Assembly: GCA_018417955.1 (NCBI GenBank)
Contig: JACTVC010000002.1
Location: 124,001 to 188,000, forward strand
Source: Laccaria trichodermophora
Lineage: Eukaryota; Basidiomycota; Agaricomycetes; Agaricales; Hydnangiaceae
DNA length: 64,000 nucleotides
Reading direction: 5' to 3'
Part shown: positions 47,101 to 57,758 of the stretch, piece after piece
Layout of the letters: the number at the start of each line of letters is the position of its first letter
How positions within the stretch are numbered: the first letter of the stretch is position 1
Program-made: the position numbers and the translations under genes
The notes under the pieces: generated by a model
Databases searched by the model: none
What the model was told of the DNA's origin: nothing
Seen by the model: the letters and a program-made list of their open reading frames with translations, nothing else

Positions 47101-48364
47101 TTGGCATCTAAAATAACACGCGTCAATCGACTAGAAGAGAAAAAAAGAAAAACCTACCAAGACAATCCCACCCCCCAGCCTTCTCCAACAACCTCAACCC
47201 CAACTTTCGGTCCCCATGGTACCCAAACAATTCAACGAGGGTCATGAGTTTTCCAGGCATCATGCTTAAGATGATGTTGCACATTCCTACGCCTAGGTAT
47301 ACCCCAGAGCGGAAGTGTGGGTCTATGGAGGTGTCGATTGTAGTGGTGGTAGAGGGTGAAGTGGGTGAGGCGGGAGAGGCAGGGATAGAAGAAGAGGAAG
47401 CAGCGGCAGCGGCGAGAGTGTCCTGATGCGTAAGGTACGCATATAGGTTGTTATATATCGCGATCGTCGTTCTCATGTTCAATCTACAACGCGTCATGAG
47501 CTTCAAAAACGCAGATCTCAAAAAAAGGAAAATACACACGCTTCCTTGATGAAAGCCAACCAATCTCCTGAATAAACAATTCCCAACATGGCCTACGTAT
47601 TCAATTTCCCCATCAGCTGAACCCAAAAAGCAGAATATATGCGCTAACCTTCTCATACAAACTTTCCGCATATACCAACTCGGCATGCCTCTCCACATCC
47701 GTCATACTCGCTATAAACCCAACGACGCTGGACGGGTGAAGCGTAGACACCACATATCCCGCTAACCGGGACCCGAGGAACGCTTGTTTCTTACGATGGA
47801 GAGAGGCGATGTGGTTGCCTCGTTTGGTGTGGGCGATCGCGGTGAGGAGATCCTATGGGTGGGTGGGATGATTGGCGGATCGGGAGAAGGAGGGAAAACC
47901 GCACCTCATCCTCATACGACATCAGCCCCTTCACACACTGTATAAGCCCATACCCCGTCGCGAAATACAACCGTTCCCTGCCCGGACCAATCCACGTCAA
48001 CACCCTTCCCCTCCACACTCCAACAAAAAAAGACGCACTTGGTTTCATCACTCTTATGACAATACTCTTCCGCCTCAACCATCTTACTCCCCAAAAACAG
48101 CTCAAGCGCATAACTCACCCCCTTAATATCATCCAACGCGTCTGATTTCTTATAAGGCTTCTTCACGCGTGGTGGGGATGTATATTTCGGCTTTAGCCCG
48201 AGGTCGGTGGGAGTGTCGAGGGCTGGTGTTGTTGGTGTTGTGCTTACTGTGCTCGATGGGGACGTGAGGGATGGGGAGTTGAAGAAGTTGGAGTTGTCGG
48301 TGTAGACGGATTGAGGAGAGGTTGGGTTCGAGGCGTCGTCTCCGTAGCCGAAGAGCGATAGCAT
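44140..48364 (-). CDS. IML2 / TPR39 family protein (tetratricopeptide-rich)
   Basis: A minus-strand, many-exon gene that can be followed from start to stop without a frame break. Landmarks in order: 'MLSLFGYGDDASNPTSP' (48364), 'MVEAEEYCHKSDETK' joined over a 60-bp intron to 'ERLYFATGYGLIQCVKG', 'DLLTAIAHTKRGNHIASLH', 'MLGIVYSGDWLAFIKEA', 'LNMRTTIAIYNNLYAYL', 'HFRSGVYLGVGMCNIILSMM', 'DMSLLLFHLVLSSFTFDGVD', 'GVFFLFGAGRLALIRSQP', 'KFVARKARKF', 'ALELAYLFLGIAHAPRGVIV', 'GPKIELDHHLVY', 'YELGRLLACMGDKDAAKEQF' and 'ALHMRTHAAMDNL' (stop 44140). These follow the order seen in the IML2 family, which in yeast acts in inclusion-body clearance with lipid droplets; the C-terminal half has TPR character. 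One intron (45820-46930) is 1,111 bp, against about 50-80 bp for the others. Low-complexity Ser/Thr/Pro in the N-terminal part is normal for the family. Confidence 0.92.
45820..46930 (-). repeat. Expanded intron of the IML2-type gene with internal tandem duplication
   Basis: The intron splits the Gly codon between 'RRYPN' and 'VFFLFGAGRL'. Within it, about 46495-46665 and 46706-46865 are direct copies: both contain 'gaggtccgcaagatcgttg', 'aatccaa.tcctcccgacgc', 'gcgcttgaga' and 'cacgtgaa'. The rest is C-rich on the plus strand and holds an A run at about 46267-46283. It probably holds an old insertion; no element ends or frames of a transposase were found. Confidence 0.7.
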
Positions 48365-48550
48365 CGTTGGAGATGTGCTTGACGTTAGTGCGCCATGTTA
48401 TGTCGCCAGGGACATAGTTGTGCCATTTGTGGTCCATGCGTGGGAATTATGATCAGCACTCGCAAAGTTCGAAAAACACGACTCTCCAGAAATTGAGAAG
48501 CGAGCCATGGCAAGAGCCGTGGCGCACAAACGAAAAAAGAGAAATTCTCA

Positions 48551-48636
48551 CAGATCGTGCTTGAGTCGAACCGTCATCGATCGTGCCCAGAGTTAGGTGA
48601 CTATCAATCCAACTCTGACACCCTATGTCGGTCTAC
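48551..48636 (-). repeat. tRNA-like repeat S1
   Basis: On the minus strand the copy reads 'gtagaccgacatagggtgtc', an A-box-like 'agagttggattgatag' and a B-box-like 'ggttcgactc'. It shares this order with three neighbours (S2-S4). The acceptor pairing is poor in this copy. Confidence 0.55.
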
Positions 48637-48699
48637 GAAGATGATGTTGACATTCTCTAGGCGGCGGCAGACCGGAAAAATGCCGAAAAACACGAAATT

Positions 48700-48790
48700 G
48701 CAATTCAGTGTAGGGGAGTCGAACCCTCATCGATCATAATAGGTACTTACCTACAACCTAGTCAAACCAATACACCGTAAGTACGTCTAC
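48700..48790 (-). repeat. tRNA-like repeat S2
   Basis: Minus strand: 'acggtgtattggtttgacta', then 'gagggttcgactcccc', a near-perfect B box, and partial complementarity between the two ends like an acceptor stem. It is followed by the same 'gtagacgtac'-type 5' flank. Confidence 0.6.
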
Positions 48791-49013
48791 AACTTATCCA
48801 CAGCAGTTAAGTACTAGATGTTGATGCATCTCATAAACGTTATAACCAAGCCCCGATATTAACTGCCAGACTCCCGCTCCCACCAAAAATACACTCCCTG
48901 AAAATCAAATATGTACGACATACGCAACCACCGTAGATCAGAGTAGACATTACAAGCGCGATGAATAAGAGGTTGAGAGAGGGAACTTCACCAGAGGTGG
49001 TGAACCTTACTTA

Positions 49014-49148
49014 ACGTTCTACATAGGTTTCAGTATCACGGAATACATTGCAACATTCCCCACCGACCCATTTCTGAAAGGTAACATCAAGAATTTACAG
49101 CACGCATAGAGATCCAAAATTTCGTCAAGCCCATCTCTACAACACGGA
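49014..49148. repeat. Direct repeat R, copy 1
   Basis: This segment matches 49554-49686 in the same orientation over about 135 bp at high identity, including 'tttcagtatcacggaataca' and 'accgacccatttctgaaa'. It is non-coding. Copy 2 starts within a few bases of the end of tRNA-like repeat S4. Confidence 0.8.
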
Positions 49149-49244
49149 TATCACCCAAATTATGCACATACGAGTAACCTTACAAGCTAGAGCTTGCGTA
49201 GACATTTAGATACCAAAAAAAACGTGGAAATAGTCTCCTTTCTA

Positions 49245-49335
49245 AAGGCCAAGCCATGGAGTCGAACCCTTATTATAATTATGGTGCCCACAGTTTGCAT
49301 TGAACCAATAACTGCTACACCGCATGTCGATCTAC
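49245..49335 (-). repeat. tRNA-like repeat S3
   Basis: Minus strand: 'gtagatcgacatgcggtgta', 'gcagttattggttcaatg', 'gtgggcaccat' and B-box-like 'agggttcgactcc'. Same layout and orientation as the other three copies. Confidence 0.55.
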
Positions 49336-49479
49336 AAGGACGTTATCACAGGAACGTGATATCCGAGTCCCTGTGGATAGTTCAAACAATCCTCACGAAA
49401 ATACAAACATGATTATGTGTCTCAAGTAGCAGTAAATACAGGAAAAAACCAACCGTTAAAACGATCGAAGCAATTATGA

Positions 49480-49566
49480 TATGTCGATGTGGGGAGTCGA
49501 ACCCCGATTGTGCCCCCCGCACTCACCTACGATTGGTCAAGCCGGTACACCGTACGTTCTACGTAG
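49480..49566 (-). repeat. tRNA-like repeat S4
   Basis: This is the best-folding copy. On the minus strand the 5' end 'acggtgt' can pair with 'acatcga' at six of seven positions, 'ggggttcgactcccc' forms a perfect T-arm, and 'gtgagtgcggggggcac' could form an anticodon-like arm. The D arm is irregular and the anticodon loop lacks normal features, so it is not a good functional tRNA; it fits a tRNA-derived SINE or tRNA relic. Confidence 0.6.
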
Positions 49567-49686
49567 ATTTCAGTATCACGGAATACATTGCAACATTCCA
49601 CACCGACCCATTTCTGAAAAGTAACATTAAGATTTACAGTTGGCACACATAGAGGTCCAAAATCTCGTCTCTACACAACGGGTATA
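49554..49686. repeat. Direct repeat R, copy 2
   Basis: Second copy of 49014-49148. Confidence 0.8.
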
Positions 49687-50905
49687 CATGTACGTCCGTT
49701 CCACTCCTCAATCTACAACACACCACCCGTAAGTTTCAACGCGGGTATATATAGTGAACCTTTACATACCCCGACCCTAGTACGCTCAACGATGAAAATC
49801 ACCCTGCTGTGATGCCTGTCCTAAAGCCCTGAAGAGGTCTTTGAAAAAATTGGGCTCCGGTGCCCTTCTAAAGACTGTATTCGGAATTGGTCCTCTCCTA
49901 GAATTTGAAATAAGATTCGGTTGAGAAAAGAGTGTCACAGCAGCATCGTCGATGAACTCACTTAACCAACCCAACCTCTCCAAGAATCGGAGAAGATAGT
50001 GCAGGCGAAATTGCTAACGCGGCGATTAAAAGGTTGAGAGAGACGAAAAGCTTCATCGTAGCCGGTGGTTTGAAGATGAGTCTCTTGAAATGTCGCGTGA
50101 GCAAGGCAAGGGCTGAGGTCGTTTTGCTTTTTATTACTTTCTCCCCCGAGCACCCCGATGTTTTCCCTTCGAGGGAGTTCGAGGTGGAGCCAATGTAAAT
50201 ATAAGCATTCTCAGGTTGTCGTGGTGACAGAAAAAAAGCGGGATCGCTATAGGAACTTCATATTGAACCCGTAAGAAGTGCTGAAAGGGGGCCGTTGAAG
50301 TGGATTGCAGCCACTCATGGAAGATAAGGAAAAAGAACGAGCTGCAGAAGAGGGAATGCGTCCCACTTGAAGAAATGGATCCGTTGCGGGAGGCCATGCA
50401 AACTTGATGCAAACGGGCAGGTGAGCAAGTTGAATCCGCGTGATGAGTCCACGCTCGATCTTATCTTATCTCCTCCAGATCTACATCACCCATATGCGTA
50501 TCGTTAATTCGTATGCTTGATCTTATGACCCACAACTAAGCTGCAACGGCTTGCCAAAGACAAGAATAAAGCCCCTGCTTTACATCTTTCTTGTTGTTGC
50601 CACAAGAAACGCCGCTACCAAGTTTTTACCCACTGATTCTCAAGGTGTCTCTGGACGAAATCACTCTCACACGTCATTAGGCTTTTATTGTTTTCGACTT
50701 TGCTCGATTATTATGAGAGATCGGACAGTATACCTCGAGGGTCAAATTTTATTGTTCGCTGTCCTCGAATTCACCACATACCCGGTTCAGGACCCTATCC
50801 AAACCCTATCGTCACAATAAAGCTCAAAAATCAGTAAGTATTCATATATCTCAATCTACTCTGTTCGAGTCTTGCGGAAATTTGCGTTGAAATCAATGAG
50901 GTCGT
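49687..50905. other. Intergenic, no supported gene
   Basis: Short frames only. A stretch at about 50025 ('gcgattaaaaggttgagaga') resembles 48959-48980 near direct repeat R copy 1, so a further diverged duplicate may be present. Confidence 0.4.
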
Positions 50906-50913
50906 TATAAAAG
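50906..50913 (+). promoter_or_regulatory. TATA box of pheromone gene 2
   Basis: TATAAAAG, 102 bp before the ATG, followed by 'gagcttcgttccaccac'. It corresponds in position and following sequence to the TATA element of pheromone gene 1. Confidence 0.75.
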
Positions 50914-51007
50914 GAGCTTCGTTCCACCACAAAGAAGCAAGCTCCTCTGAGATCTAAGCATTCCGCAAACTCCTCTGTGCTATTTACGCCCTCTCTAACT
51001 TAAAATC

Positions 51008-51124
51008 ATGGATTCCTTCGCTACCCTCTCCTCCATCTTCTCCTCCGTCTCCGGCTCCACGGATATCCCAACCAACGCTGATGATGGTGGCAGCGGGAAC
51101 AATGCATACTGCGTCGTGGCTTAA
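51008..51124 (+). CDS. Lipopeptide mating pheromone precursor 2 (CaaX)
   Basis: An intronless 38-residue ORF: 'MDSFATLSSIFSSVSGST', 'DIPTNADDGG' and a C-terminus 'SGNNAYCVVA' with a CaaX box for farnesylation. It differs from precursor 1 only in the Ser/Ala/Phe/Pro-rich segment at about residues 9-18; the last 20 residues are identical, so the released peptide is predicted to be the same. The TATA box and much of the leader are shared with gene 1. It is the first gene upstream of ACR3 on the same strand. No pheromone receptor is recognised nearby. Confidence 0.9.
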   Translation: MDSFATLSSIFSSVSGSTDIPTNADDGGSGNNAYCVVA

Positions 51125-51813
51125 GTGCACCTCGTCCGCCGAGGATACGACATTACGACCATGTGCGTCCTTCTCCTTTTCTTCATCTGGCTCTCCTCAT
51201 TTTTTTTTTTTCAAGGGCATATTATACAATTATCATTCGACATTCGATTTTTACTGTCGTACTTTGAGAGAGAAGGAGTTTTTTTGTTGGAAATCTTGCG
51301 TGCTACATCACCTCATTTCTCAATATTTTCTGTGACTTTTTTTGCGGTTGTGATTTATAATTTATGATCTTATCGGCTTTGATGAGGGTGTGGATTGTTG
51401 AGAGCAATTTGCAAAACGCGTGTATGCGGGGCGGCTCTGCTTTTGCTCCATCCTGGAACTGTATCGTGGCGACGGCGGAGAAGTGCTACGCCCGGGGTAA
51501 ATAATAATCATCCTCATACAATATTGTGGATTTTTGTGGTCATAAATGAAAACATTTGGCCCTTCAGGCTATCAGCGAATGAATCAAAGATGCCGTTTGA
51601 AAGGTCACGTGATATGTCGAAGGGACCGGCGCTCTCCGTCGGAGTCCGAAAGGGCGGACTTTCGAATCTAGACTTGTCCTCAATAAAGCCGTTTTGTTTC
51701 ACGCCCTCAATGAGAAGCCATGAATACACCGACTTTGCCCCGTTCAAGATGCTATCAATGAGCAACCCTCCCGGCCTTCCCCTCCTTCAAGCCCCACATC
51801 CAACAAGCGACTC
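51125..51813. other. 3' flank of pheromone gene 2 and upstream region of ACR3
   Basis: T-rich, with frames at 51081-51367 that are extensions over the pheromone gene in other frames. No separate gene is supported. Confidence 0.5.
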
Positions 51814-53344
51814 ATGGATAGCAAAGGCCAAGGTCATCGACATGCCACAAGACGCTCAATCTCCGCCGCAAATCCCTGTCTTACTACAACACTACAAACG
51901 AGCCCAGATAGTAAGTGCGGATATGCAGAAAATTTTCCCATCGCAGATGACTTTTGTACCCAGCCACTTTCAAGAATCTCATGCTGTTAACGCCTCTCGT
52001 CCTTCTTTTCATGACGGTTGGGATCATCATTGGAGGTGCTTCCTCGCACGTTCAAGAAGTTTTCGAGAGAATCAAATCGGGAGGTGTCCCTGCTCGTGAG
52101 CTTCATGCTTACCCAAACGTTCCAATCTTAAGAACGGTATACAGCCATTGCCGTTGGTCTGATCGTCATGATGTGGCCTGTCCTAACAAGAGTGCAATAC
52201 GAAGAATTCCCCACAATCTTCTCCTCCCGGGCTATATGGGTGCACATCGCGATATCCTTCGCCCTCAATTGGATCATTGGGCCGCTGCTGATGCTTGGCT
52301 TGGCCTGGGCTACCCTTCCCGACTCACCAAAATATCGCCTTGGCGTGATTATGGTTGGTATTTCTAGATGCATAGCTATGGGCATGATCTGGAGCAATCT
52401 CGCGAGAGGAGACTGTGATTACTGTGCCATTATCGTGGTGTTCAACGCAATTCTCCAACTGATCTTATACCCCCCGTACGCTCTGTTATTCGTCGATCTA
52501 ATTGGAGAGCATGACCCTATCCATGTATCATATGTAGCGACTGCAATATCTGTGTTTATCGTGAGTTGTTCCGCTCTGCTCCCCGTTTCCTGCAATCTAA
52601 TTCGTCTGTGATTAGTATCTGGGAATACCCCTCGTTGCAGGAGTGGTCACTAGATATAGTGTTTGGGCGCTGAAAGGCAAAGAATTTTTGAACGGAACAT
52701 TTATCCCCTCCATCGCGCCCATCGCCCTTCTCGCTTTACTCTACGCCATTCTCGTTCTGTCCGCATACCAAGCGCATCGCGTCATCCGCGACATTGCTCC
52801 CATCATCCGCATACTCCTCCCTTTGGCCTTGTATTCCGTGATCATGTTTGTGTGCACACTAGCCATGATGTTCTCTCTCTCAAAACGAGAGAGTAACGGA
52901 AACCGTCGCTTTGCATACGATGTGGCAGTTGTTCAAGCGTTCACCGTTTCTAGCATTAACTTTGTCAGTTTTGCCCTTCCGTTCATTCACAATCGCTCAT
53001 TTTCTTGAAACAATAACTTTCAGGGCTCTGCCATCGGTATCGCCATTGCAATGTATGGTGTTAGCTCAGAGGAAGCTCTCCCTGCCATGATCGCGCCTCT
53101 CGCTGACATTCCCGTGCTCCTTGCGTTGACGTGGCTAGCCCCATACGTTAAGAAAAAGGTCCAATGGGGGACACTCGAATCCGTATCTGATCGTAGGAAG
53201 AGTAAATTCGAGTTGAGGGTCAGATTGGATTTCCATCAGTATACCGACGAACAGCATGACACGGCGGTGAAGAAGGACTCGGAAAGCCTCTTTTCGACCA
53301 CCAAGTCATTGACTAGACTTTCCCTACCAGGATGCACTGTTTGA
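51814..53344 (+). CDS. ACR3: Arsenite efflux transporter ACR3 (Arsenical resistance-3 family)
   Basis: Exons 51814-51910, 51964-52095, 52145-52560, 52616-52963 and 53024-53344 join in frame to 437 residues; all introns are 49-60 bp with GT..AG borders. The ATG at 51814 is the only start in phase with exon 2. Ten hydrophobic segments are evident. Signature stretches include 'PIAVGLIVMMWPVLTRVQYE', 'NWIIGPLLMLGLAWATL', 'GVIMVGISRCIAMGMIWSNL', which carries the Cys-containing motif of ACR3 transporters, 'GDCDYCAIIVVFNAILQL' and 'GSAIGIAIAMYGVSSEEAL'. The protein is expected at the plasma membrane, exporting arsenite (and perhaps antimonite) coupled to proton uptake. The C-terminal cytoplasmic tail is charged. 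No ArsH/arsenate reductase gene is next to it in this window. Confidence 0.92.
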
Positions 53345-56300
53345 AACGTGTTTGGGTTGTAGATTCACTGGTATGTCACCTCCTCTGAACGGGGTGTTCG
53401 GTGAACCCGCTAAGTATGTACCAATAGTTATGTCAGGATCTTATAACTGACATAAAGAACTGTTCTTGAGCAACCTGATAAGAGCGTACTTAGCTTGAGT
53501 GAATCACCTGATAAAGAGCCGATGTGCACGTGAGTTTTACTCCCTCTCCCCACACCCACCCACACCCATCGTTCCCCTCGTCGACTCGTTCCCGCGAAGG
53601 GAGAACAAGCCTCTCCACTTCGAATCTATCTGGCAGCCCGGATCGAAACCATCATGCCCCGACTCGTCCAATCGAAGCCTGTACAACGCTTATTTCTCGA
53701 GTTCACCTAGAACAAGCATCTATCACTCAACGTGGCTCGGATGGACATGCTTCCCCCGTATGCCCCACACGCATCTACGCCTCCGATCGCTTGATGACTT
53801 GACCCAGAATCAATTGAACAATAGCTTAACTGATATACAGCCTCTGGCAACTGGTCTCAACCCCCCGGATTTTTCCGTTCCTCGATCATCCCACCTTTCA
53901 TTGACAATACTCCGTTGAATCCGAAATCAAGATGTGCGCAGGGAAAGTCCTGCGTTCTCATCGATCCGAGTACCGAGATGCCTTTTATCACATTCCCAGC
54001 TAGCCAGCTAGAGATGTTCGCAGAGCGCTGAGCCGGGGGTTATAGCGGATATATGCGATCACGCTCCCGTGTGGCATCTGTGGAGGTCGTAAGCGAAAAA
54101 AGGGCACTGCATAACAGTTGGGATGGGGTAAGTGAAATTTCCATTGTGAGAGTACAGCTTGTCAAGAAAAACAGTTGAGGGGAATTATATTTAGAAGAAA
54201 AACTTCGGAATTTCAACCCACATTCGCTGTGGTGGCCTTATGTCGTTGAACTATTCCCGACTTGGACTAGGTGGATTCGGGGGACACACCTGAGCACGCT
54301 CAAGCGTGAAAGATCACAACACGCCTTTTTTGAGCGTGTTGCGAAGGCGTTTCACTGCACTGGTGAAGTTTCAATCGCTGGAGCACATCGAGCGAATTCG
54401 ATACTTTACAGTGTCAAGTGCTCACGCACGTGTTTACGATTTCCCTCCTGTGATCCTTACTAACACTCGCGGATATGATCTCGATTCCACCGAGAAGTAT
54501 ACGCTCTCTGAAAGGTACACAAAGACTCCCGGGCGGGCCGTAGTTTATCAACGTTGGTCCATCCCATAATTTTAGCCTTGCTATTTCAGACGACTGTATC
54601 CCGTGTTCATTTCTACATATTTTTAAGTATATCGCAAATCTATCACACTGCGAAAAGCAACCGAGTCGAGTCCCATGCGTATGCCAAAACGGGACCAGGG
54701 TCGCCAGGGTCGTATGTCTTGAACAGGGTTGACGCGCCGTGGGTTCAGGGCAGAAATTTCCATCGCTTCTCATCCCATCTCCTTCTGCAAGCTTCACAGC
54801 CATGCCAACAGCACGCGCCTTCAACGAACGCCAAAGGTTTGGTGAAACGTTGAAGCAGTACTTTCACAGGGATTAGTACTGAATATCAAAGCACATGGCC
54901 AGTTAGCTGGGCTCTTCTCGTCTTGTCCCGTATCACCCGTCGCAGTGTAAAGAATTGATATGAAGCTAACTCACTAATACACGAAGATGCTGTAAACCCT
55001 GGCCTGAACACAAGGTGCAAACTTGTTTGCAATCCCTCCAAGCGGTATCAATTCTAATTAACACGGCTGTACAACTCACCTTTAACGTTTACAACACGCG
55101 AATGCCACTTGTACAATCAATTGCGGGTAGACCAAGAACGACTTTACGCACCCTCAACGCCACTCATTCAAACTTCCGGCCTTCAGATTGTCGTATAAGG
55201 GTGGGTATCAAATTATCTCGGCTTACAGGCGAACCGGGGGAAATAGGAGCGCCGAGGCTCGAGACGATGCTCCACCCATGCGCGACGCTTGAACACAAGG
55301 AGTTTTGGCTCTCTGGAGATAGGACATTGCGCAAGCCTGGCTCATTTTGCAAGCAAAGCTACAACCACAGCTGTGCATGCGCAGACCGCGGTCTTTAGGA
55401 CCGAGGTGTATGAAAGCCCCGGCTGAAACCTCGTCAACACTGGGTACGCGTATGCACAACACCTCACAGGCGCACCAAGTATACTGAATACTGCACAGGA
55501 ATTCGTTTCCATTATGAGCAAGCGTTTACGTCACGCGATGAGTTGCGATTAGTATCTAGATATCTATGTTCCAAAGCCTACGTTAAAAATACAAGTCGCT
55601 CCCTACGCTCGTACACACTAAGCATTCGTCTAAATGAGGCACATTTCTAAATAGGGGGATGTAGGCGATAATAAGATACTTCTTAGCATTTTCCACGTTG
55701 GGCAGTGTAGTCCAGGGGCCTGTAGGGCTCAATGAGTGTTCTCAACGAGAGAAAAAAAATTACAACATACACCCTCCAGACGCTGTGTTTCAACACAGAT
55801 TGTTCGACCAAGTGCATTTAGCCGTTAATGGTAAGGATGTGGATCCCCATGTGGCGTGTTTTTTTAAAACAGGCTTGGGCAGGGAAGACGGGAGGTGGTT
55901 CATTTGAGAGAACCGTTTCAACTTTCGAGTTGCTTTAGATATATCCTCAAGGTATCACTATGCTTTTACTACCATTGACATGTACACGCCATTCGCGTAA
56001 CTTTATGAAACGCAAGATCCATTCTGTGGCTACTGCCACGCAATCTCAGACGACCCGACATGGGGCGTACGAACATCTGGGTACCCTGCGCACTTGCGGA
56101 TCTGGATACCGCTCAAGAATCTTAAATTCGTAGCTCACAAACCGGCGCTCAGTTCAACGGCAATAGTTGAGGCAGTGCACTCAACCATCAATCCACTGTC
56201 GATGGAGCCTTGTTTCTATTCGGGTGGTGTAAGGACATCTTTCAATTTCCGTGCTTCTAAAGTGGACGTGGTGATTTAAAATTTATTCCAAATGATTCGG

Positions 56301-56444
56301 ATTAGCTCGTACAAAATATTCTGATGTTCGGGAAGCAACGATTAGGTGACAGATTGTCTAATGACTGAACGAAGTGATGGTGAGATAAACCCAAAATAAG
56401 AGACCAAGGAAATAGCCATGAGTTAATAAATGTCCCCAACAAAA
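53345..56444. other. Long region without a supported gene
   Basis: Frames at 53499-53918, 54306-54569 (plus) and 54414-54824 (minus) overlap each other and show no domain. 54306-54569 ('RGYDLDSTEKYTLSERYT') is the most protein-like but stands alone. 55015-56280 holds short frames only. Confidence 0.4.
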
Positions 56445-56880
56445 TTAGAGGGGGACGAGGTCTTCGACACACTTCATAAATTCTTTCAAATTATCCTGTG
56501 CCACCTTCATGTTCCGCCACACAGATTCTCCAACGTTAACGGCCAAAATCTCCTGACAAGACTCCATCTTCTCGATCCTCAACCTCAACGAGACACGAAT
56601 ATCTTCCACGCGTGACTTGAGTTGAGTCACGTGTTCGCGCATCTTGAGCAGCTCGCGTTGTCGAGCCTCCATGCGATGGATGGAGGCGGGATGCCGACGC
56701 TGACGTTAAATCCAGCTTTCGCATTCGCGGTGGGTGCGAAACACGCGACAAAGACCAGAATTGTCAGAAGCACGAGAAGGAATTTAGGACGGCTCGCTGC
56801 TCGAGTGGCGTTAGATGTTGGAAATATGGTCTGGGAAACAAAACTCACGTGTTGATAGCAGTTTGTAACGCCTCAAATTA
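56445..56880 (-). CDS. Possible membrane-anchored coiled-coil protein (weak)
   Basis: The minus strand has a clear hydrophobic segment 'FLLVLLTILVFVACFAPTAN' (about 56720-56790) and, in another frame further down, a charged helical stretch 'MEARQRELLKMREHVTQLKS' to a stop at 56445. Joining the two would need an intron between about 56660 and 56720 that I could not place with confidence, and no ATG precedes the hydrophobic part in frame. A small signal-anchor protein is possible. Confidence 0.3.
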
Positions 56881-57758
56881 GAATTTGGGGGAGGGGTTTG
56901 GCTTCTGGGTGAGAGACGGTCAGCGCTTTCGTTAACCACCTTGGGTTGAAGCAAGATCGTACCTATCGTCGCCTGAGGGGCGATGTGAATTTCGGGGGGC
57001 AATATAGGAATCCGCACATGGCTGAGGGGTCGCGCTGCAAATGCGGACGATAAGGGTCAGTGATTAATGAAGAAAACCTGGTAGTATTGAGCTCACTAGC
57101 GACGGAGAGGCATCATTTCGAAGTCAAGAGTAACTTTCATGTCGGGAGGGCCACAGTGGATTAATACAGAGAAGTCGAACTGGGTTCGCGTCAAATAGGA
57201 GGATAAATGGAGGCAACAAAGGCTGTCGATTACAACACAAAGAGCCATCGTTTGAGCGTCATAAAGGCCGTCAAAACATAAAGAAAACTATGTGCCAAGG
57301 AAGAGAATCCATTGTTTGAAAATTACTTACACAACTTAAAACAAACGTTTTTACTTTTTTTTTCAAAAGTAAAGCAATACACTCGGCTACAAAGACTGAT
57401 TGTGGTATCCGGATGACCACCCACAAGGCGTAGAAAAGAACAGGAAGCCCAAAAATTCCTGATCCGCTTAGATTGACGACATTCATACAGGGAAAGAATA
57501 GCAAAGGGCGTCAGATGTTTTATCCATAAAAATGGGGGATCGTGGAAAGGGAGTCGTTTTTCAATCCGCAGAGTGAATCGGTAATTGCCGAGAGAAAAAA
57601 AACAAGCACAACTAAACTTGGACTGGAGGAAATTGCCTACGCAACCAACCCATGAACAAAGGCCCGTTGATTCAACAGGCGTATTTTTAGTCTTATAGGA
57701 AGACAGAGTTGAGATGTACTTAAATCACAGTGTAAAACCTACTTTTGAAAGCTGATAC
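56881..57758. other. Intergenic, no supported gene
   Basis: Short frames only; T-rich stretch at about 57355-57366. Downstream flank of the GH5 gene. Confidence 0.45.

Noticed and set aside
46431..47126. 231-codon minus frame taken as one protein
   Set aside because: Its first part is a real IML2 exon, the rest is read-through into the 1.1-kb intron.
49480..49566. Functional tRNA gene
   Set aside because: D-arm and anticodon loop are irregular and three more degenerate copies lie next to it; called a tRNA-like repeat instead.
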